This document shows positions 59,138 to 64,000 of a DNA stretch of 64,000 bases, piece by piece. The DNA is from Steinernema hermaphroditum (taxonomy: Eukaryota; Nematoda; Chromadorea; Rhabditida; Steinernematidae), in the NCBI GenBank assembly GCA_030435675.1, contig CM059621.1, positions 15,562,001-15,626,000 of the forward strand, written 5' to 3'. The notes beneath the pieces are model-generated. The model saw only the letters and a program-made list of their open reading frames with translations. It had not been told where the DNA came from and did not search any database. Numbering within the stretch: the stretch's first letter is position 1; each line of letters opens with the position of its first letter. The translations under genes were made by a program, and so were the position numbers.

Positions 59138-59739
59138 TTGTTTCTGTATTGTTTGTTTTGTTTGGTGTTTGGTTGATTTGTTTGTTACCATGCATGGTTT
59201 TTTGTGGCTGTAGCGTGAGGCGTCAGGCCTGCTCGCCAACGTCCTACTGGGGGTGGTCTATGGTCGTCGTCGCCCTCAATTTCTGCCAATCTCGCTGCTT
59301 TGTCGGAGATCTTGTCGACTTTCTCTAGAAGTTCATTTGGAGTCGTGGATGTTCTATATGCCGTCGAAGTCCAAAGTTGTGTAAGGCATCGTTGCGAGAC
59401 TAACGGGACGCGCGGGTGTCTGTAACTGGCCTAAAAACAGCTCGCTCGCGTCATATTACCGATTCTGAAATCGACTGACCCATTGAGTAGCGAGCACCAT
59501 GATAAGTGCGGGAATTAACGTCTAGAGTCTAGACTGTACTGGTAGACGTATCAAAGGCAACTCTGATGTCTGGAAGTGGTCGTAGACAGACGGTTTCGTG
59601 TATTCGACCGACAAAGGTCTGTCCGAGTCTTTCGAATGGCATTATCTGTCTCTAGACATAGCGTAGTGTCTGTCTACATTTTATTGTCGCGTATTTTACT
59701 TTGTTGCTACTGTCTGTATATGACTTTTTTCAGTTCATA
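59138..59739. other. Intergenic region upstream of the AT-hook gene
   Basis: Nothing coding is supported. The sequence ends in a TTTTTTCAG acceptor 3-11 nt before the next start codon. Confidence 0.4.
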
Positions 59740-60060
59740 ATGGTTAAGAAGCGCGGACGCCCGGCGAAAAAAGAAGTCCCACTGGATAAGACTTACGTCA
59801 TTGAAAAAGCCAACGCCGAAGATAACAAGGAAAACACCGAAGAAGCGGAACGGAGCGCTGACGACGATAATAAGGCTGGAGGCAGCAAAGATGTGGGGCG
59901 AAGAGCCGACGTCGCGGAGAAGCGAAAGACAGCGAAACCTGTAGAAGATGGAGAGCCCCCTAAGAAGGTTGCTAGGCGCCTTCCGATAGACATTCCGAAG
60001 CGCGTCACCCGTTCCCAGACGGCGGCTCAGAGGGCTCGCGATCAAGCGCAGAAGAAATAA
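59740..60060 (+). CDS. Small basic AT-hook protein, hypothetical nuclear
   Basis: This is a single-exon frame of 106 residues starting VKKRGRPAKKEV after the initiator Met. KRGRPAKK is a classic AT-hook core (Gly-Arg-Pro flanked by basic residues) that binds the minor groove of AT-rich DNA. The middle is acidic and low complexity; the C-terminus is again basic (PPKKVARRLPIDIPKRVTR) and resembles a nuclear localisation signal. It probably acts in chromatin, but no specific family is recognised. The ATG lies just after a TTTTTTCAG acceptor with no visible upstream donor, which favours a trans-spliced mRNA and a real gene despite the short length. Codon use is typical of its neighbours. Confidence 0.7.
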   Translation: MVKKRGRPAKKEVPLDKTYVIEKANAEDNKENTEEAERSADDDNKAGGSKDVGRRADVAEKRKTAKPVEDGEPPKKVARRLPIDIPKRVTRSQTAAQRARDQAQKK

Positions 60061-60782
60061 TGACAAATTTTTCGCCTTACTGTTGTTCATCTTTGTGAGT
60101 TCGCACATAAACGTTCACTTCTTGTCTGGTTGTAACTGTCTGTGTCTGCTGTGTATTGGTGTTTCTGGACATGAGTGGTATCTATGTATGGACTTGCAGT
60201 CTTCGCGTCTAGGTCGGGTGTCTCAATGTTATTAGACGCTACGCAGTTGAGAGAGCAAATCAGGCATTCGGAAGTGACGATCCTGGCGCGATTACCCTTA
60301 TTGGTCATTTTTAGGAGATCTGTTTAAAATTTACATCGAGACAAGAGACGTGAAGTGTTCCGCGTCTGCGAAAAAGCCTTCTAACCGTAACGCAGTTACG
60401 CTGTTTTTTTTTGCGTTGTTTACCTGCTGGCCTTGTTATGTAGTATGTCGTAAACTGAGGGGTGAATGGCGGCCGGAGGGGAGGATTACGGTCTGCCCGT
60501 TCTTCGCGCGGACACATGCTCTTTCGGCCGTTTGATGTTGCACTATTTCGATCGCCGAGTGTCTGACAAAAGGAGGGCAATGGATGGAATCACTATCACA
60601 ATATTTTGGTCAACAGTTGTTTTTCAGTCTGTATTTCAGTCTGATAGAAAAGCCTTCTAACCGGTGGTATCTTCTGTGATTTTCGTTGTATTTCGTGACA
60701 TTCTCTACATGCTCATACTTTCGTGATGCGTGTTTTTAATTATGTATTGCCAGTTTGCCATGTATTTCAGGCCTATGCAATC

Positions 60783-61128
60783 ATGCTCGATAGTCGCTTT
60801 TTTCTATCTAACCCCGACTTTGGACTCGAACCTCCGATTAACTATCGATATCGGAATTGTAAGTTGCTCTGCTTAGTCCTTGATTAATATGCTTCTTTTA
60901 GTGACGTACGCCTTTTCTGGGTTCTTGCTGATTATGCTTGTTATATTCTTGTGCTTCCTCACCTGCTGCTGTTGCCGCCTGCGTTCGGTCGAGAAGCGTA
61001 TCAGAGAGCGCAATGTTGAAGCCGGCTGGACACCCTACGATTTCGACCATCGTATTTTTGGAAGATACAATCAAGACATGAAGCGCTCATCTACGTTCAA
61101 CTCACGCTTTCACAACGAGACGATTTAA
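60783..61128 (+). CDS. Small single-pass membrane protein with a cysteine cluster
   Basis: Two exons, 60783-60858 and 60902-61128, join in phase 1 to give 100 residues. A 25-residue extracytoplasmic or luminal N-terminus (LDSRFFLSNPDFGLEPPINY) is followed by one strong membrane helix (FSGFLLIMLVIFLCFLTCCC) that ends in a run of cysteines and Arg/Lys-rich sequence. This is the usual context for juxtamembrane palmitoylation. The tail WTPYDFDHRIFGRYNQDM is hydrophilic. No known family is recognised. A TATTTCAG acceptor lies 12 nt before the ATG, and an AATAAA follows at about 61189. An earlier ATG at 60775 opens a different frame that runs through exon 1 but stops at once after the splice, so it would be an overlapping upstream ORF. 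Confidence 0.72.
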
Positions 61129-61639
61129 ATATTGTGTTTCATAGTTGCCCCGATTTTATGATCTATCCTTACGTACTACATACTTTAATAAAACTGTTTG
61201 TTAGTGATACTTCGTTTTCTGTAACTGTCGGTTGAATTGGATTCCCAGTTGTTGCTTTGCGCTTGCCTGGAAGTGAGAACGGAACAGTGAGTAGTTGGCA
61301 GAATTTCAAAAAGCTGAACGGTGGCTTCATGAGAGGGTCAACAATATGCGCGCGTTCTTTGCCCACCGACAAGATAGGCGTCTGGACAGGCTGCTCCTGA
61401 GGGCGTAGCACGTGCGGATTGGGTCTGTCTAGAGCAAAAATTACAAATCAGAGCAAAAGACAGACAGACAAACAGGCAGAAAGGTGTTGCAAACCACGAC
61501 AGTTAATGCAATTGCCGCGGCTAGCCTACCAGGTGCATTTGCGTTGCGGTTTCACAGTGGAGCGGCTGTGTTTTTATTTCCCTCGGTTACCATGCAGTAC
61601 TCTCTATCTTTTTTATTTCCTATTTTCAGACAACACTCT

Positions 61640-62133
61640 ATGGCTGACCAACAAAACATCGAAGACTGCCAGTCTTCCGATGATCATTGGGATTACATGG
61701 ACGACGTGGACGAAATTGTTGATGAGCAGATCGTAGCAGGTCGTCGCCGTTTGACGGTTAAGTGGGCGTAAGTCTGTTGCCCGTCATACACTTACCTATC
61801 TTCTCTTTGTCATTTAGTCCGAGCGCTCTTAGCAAGCCGGTTCTTCAGCGTGAATCCATGATAACCTTCCAGGAGTTCGATATGTTTAAAAAGATTCGAA
61901 ATGTGAGTTGCAGTGTTCTGCGCAATGTTTATGCAGTTTTGCAGGCTGGTCGTATGCGCATCATCAACTGGATCGACAAACACGCCTGTACCACGAAGGA
62001 CCCTAGTATGATGCTCTACATTATTGGTTATGGGGCGGACGAAGAGCAAACGATTGTAGATCACAAATTCCTGAAAAACTATTTCGAAGATGAGCTCCTG
62101 ATGTTCCTTGCTCAACGTCTTGCTGGTCGTTGA
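61640..62133 (+). CDS. Hypothetical acidic 133-residue protein
   Basis: Three exons, 61640-61767, 61818-61902 and 61945-62133, join in phase. The N-terminal 35 residues are very acidic (DDHWDYMDDVDEIVDEQ). The centre has VLQRESMITFQEFDMFKKIR, and the C-terminal half looks globular and helical (RMRIINWIDKHACTTKDPS, MMLYIIGYGADEEQTIVDH, DELLMFLAQRLAGR). No family is recognised and there is no signal peptide or membrane segment, so it is probably intracellular. The ATG follows a CTATTTTCAG acceptor by 11 nt with no obvious upstream donor, as in the neighbouring genes, which supports the start. A longer open stretch upstream in the same frame lacks coding character and is treated as intergenic. 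Confidence 0.7.
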
Positions 62134-62213
62134 ATTTATTCTGCATGGTTAATGTTTTTTATTGGTTTCTATTCTTGTTATTGACTACGGGTGGTTCTCG
62201 TTTTCAAAGTGCT

Positions 62214-62483
62214 TTATTCACTGAATAAGCATGCAAACACGCCTTCCAACGACAACATTTCGTTGCTATCCGAAGCTCCGGTCTGACGACATGTCGCTGG
62301 AAGAGGGCGAACGGTGTGGCCGGGGACGGTTCCTGTACATGCCTGCAATAATGCTGTAAGATCGGAGGCTGGACTCATAAGCTCACTTATGCCTGCAATG
62401 GACCACAAAATCGACATTGCGATAGAACAAACAGCACAACTCACCGAAAGTACGATAAGGACAATAAGAACAGGGTGAAGCAT
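62214..62483 (-). CDS. Possible small secreted or membrane protein, 89 residues
   Basis: This minus-strand ORF starts at an ATG and opens with a strongly hydrophobic N-terminus (LHPVLIVLIVLSVSCAVCSI), followed by a polar region with cysteines (LLQACTGTVPG, PATCRQTG, VFACLFSE). It could be a signal peptide plus a small secreted domain, or a membrane-anchored peptide. A 52-nt GTGAGT...TTGCAG stretch inside the hydrophobic region looks like an intron but would shift the frame to an immediate stop, which weakens either the intron or the gene. It lies 3' of the METTL25-like gene on the same strand. No family is recognised. Confidence 0.33.
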   Translation of the reverse strand: MLHPVLIVLIVLSVSCAVCSIAMSILWSIAGISELMSPASDLTALLQACTGTVPGHTVRPLPATCRQTGASDSNEMLSLEGVFACLFSE

Positions 62484-62752
62484 CTCGCCTTTCGAATAAC
62501 GGACGCCACGAAATTGGTTTCACTGGATATCTGGGGGAGAAAACGACCGCTCCGACTGACTGATCTCAATAAACTTATTCAAAACGAGTGAATGCGATAA
62601 CAGCACATTCTAGACAGTCTGCTCTCTAAAGCCTAGTCCTAGACAATCCAGCAGATGGGGAGTCTGTTGCGAAGAAAACATATCACCACATGCGGTGATG
62701 CCCGTAGAGCACGATTTTCATCACCATTGGCCACATATCATGCATCTATCAT

Positions 62753-64000
62753 CTATTTCTTCGACGCGAGTAACACAATATTTCTTGGCGACAAAACCGG
62801 ATTAAACACTGGTTTTAACGCTGCTTCTACGCCGTTTTCCTGAAGGTACGCTTGACGATCGCGAAGAATAATCGATTCGATGAGTGGAGCGAGCATTAGT
62901 CGAAGACAATAGACGGCAAAGATCCTCGTCAGCTCCGTCGTCACAACATCTTCTATTTCCTGCTTGTCAGTGTGTTTCTAAATTTAAAAATGAGGTCAGC
63001 AAACGAGGAGCATTCTCACCACAGCGCTTATTTCATCGAACAAGCTGCTTTCGAGCGCTTTCTCTGCGTACTCCCAGAAATCGGTAGCTTCCTTGATGCT
63101 CCTAACGGGCTGATGGCGGGCTTCTTTGTGGTCGAGCTTCTCGACAACGACCCATTCCAGTACGGCGCGGTAACAATTGATTTTGAAGTTGGAAAAGTCC
63201 TAAATTGAGAGCTTTCTCAATGACAATACGATAGTTTGTAGGATTTCGGAATATGATAAGATCGAAAGCACAAAAAGTGCTCACCTTCTCGCCTCTAATA
63301 CGTTCAAGAAACTGCTCTTGCGCATGACAGGCTAGTTCCCTAGCAGCATAGCTCAAACGGGCGTTGCTGAACCGCTCACTCATAGGAAATCCTATTTCCA
63401 CAGCGCTCTCCTCATGGCCATCGTACACTTGAGCATACAGCTTGTCAGCACCTCCATTCAGCTTATGGTAGCAACATCCAAAGTGTATCAGATGCTTGGC
63501 GCCGCTGTGGTTGGCGAAATAACGAATGATGGTTGGCGAGAAGTCACCACACGTGTGCAGGCCCAGAAGCGCCTTTCGCGCATCGTCTCCTTCTTGTTTT
63601 AGCTGCTCATCGCTGCGGATGTACGCGTCTTCCCTGTTCGGTTTCTTCCACTCCACGTCTTTGGCTACCCGTCGCCCGAAATGTTCATCCAGGGCAAGAG
63701 AAGACTCTACAAGCTGAAAAAGCGTAATGAGCGTCGCATTTGAAAATATTATCTCACCTGAGAATCACCCTCTACCGTAGAGACCATGATACTTCTTTCG
63801 GGATGTGCTTCGGCCAAATGGTGCGCCAGTACCCTGGACAGATGTCCAAGTCCGGCGCCAAGGTCTACGATCTCGTCAATAGGCGCTTCGTGGAGTAGTT
63901 TCTCGCAGAGCGCTATAATCCTCGTGATTTCGTGCTCCTTCTTTTGCTTGATCTTTATTCGCAGTTTGTTTCCCAACTTCACATCCATCGAAAACTTCGG
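62753..64000 (-). CDS. METTL25/RRNAD1-type methyltransferase, 5' end beyond the window
   Basis: Four exons are visible on the minus strand and join in phase: 63758-64000 (continuing off the right edge), 63285-63713, 63020-63199 and 62753-62977. The fragment shows an SAM-binding Rossmann motif DEIVDLGAGLGHLSRVLA, then LLGLHTCGDFSPTIIRYF, LIHFGCCYHKLNGG and the characteristic tail RLMLAPLIESIILRDRQAYL with NPVLSPRNIVLLASKK before the stop. This order is that of the METTL25 and METTL25B (RRNAD1) family, probable methyltransferases of uncertain substrate. The Met near 63988 is probably internal, because the frame stays open to the edge (PKFSMDVKLG) and KKEHEI matches the KK-x-HE segment that lies well inside family members. 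It is convergent with the plus-strand cluster. Confidence 0.88.

Noticed and set aside
1..64000. CRISPR array, bacterial operons or prophage
   Set aside because: No regularly spaced repeats of that kind, and gene structure is plainly eukaryotic with introns throughout.

Overview
This window is nuclear DNA from an animal, almost certainly a nematode. The genes are intron-rich with short GT-AG introns. A TMC-1-type mechanotransduction channel matches the nematode TMC-1 architecture, an Argonaute lacks the slicer residues in the manner of nematode WAGO proteins, and several start codons sit just downstream of a TTTCAG-like 3' splice site with no visible partner donor, as expected for spliced-leader trans-splicing. 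The species cannot be named from the sequence. All exon models were built by eye from splice sites, phase continuity and family resemblance.

Layout. (1) 0-11 kb is repeat-dominated. It holds a mariner relic whose end was invaded by a 1.6 kb foldback element, a hAT-type MITE sitting on the start codon of a SprT-like zinc-protease ORF, and a truncated non-LTR retrotransposon. (2) 11.9-12.5 kb holds a small three-exon gene for a secreted six-cysteine protein. (3) 12.5-18.2 kb has no convincing gene, but contains dispersed repeats and a tRNA-Gly-derived fragment. (4) 18.2-20.2 kb holds an isolated homeodomain recognition-helix exon (minus) next to a complete secreted GH18 chitinase with a C-terminal chitin-binding domain (plus). 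(5) 21.3-47.3 kb is one 26 kb minus-strand TMC gene with 19 exons and about 1,316 residues; its introns are packed with dispersed and tandem repeats. (6) 49-62 kb is compact and gene-rich, with seven plus-strand genes: a WAGO-like Argonaute, eIF2A, a secreted class 3 lipase, a short PRC1/Ase1-like coiled-coil protein, an AT-hook protein, a small cysteine-rich membrane protein and an acidic protein of unknown function. (7) On the minus strand at the right end is a METTL25/RRNAD1-type methyltransferase cut by the window edge, with a possible small secreted or membrane ORF beyond its 3' end.

The plus-strand cluster combines small-RNA silencing (Argonaute), translation (eIF2A), cytokinesis (PRC1-like) and unknown small proteins. 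This unrelated mix, in one orientation with 0.3-1.2 kb gaps and trans-splice-like acceptors, would fit trans-spliced neighbours or a loose operon, but co-transcription cannot be shown here. The most unusual signals are a strongly strand-biased excess of the heptamer CAAAAAT through the repeat-rich part, the nested transposons with recognisable empty sites, the SprT-like ORF linked to a retroelement, and intronic decoy copies of a TMC exon end.
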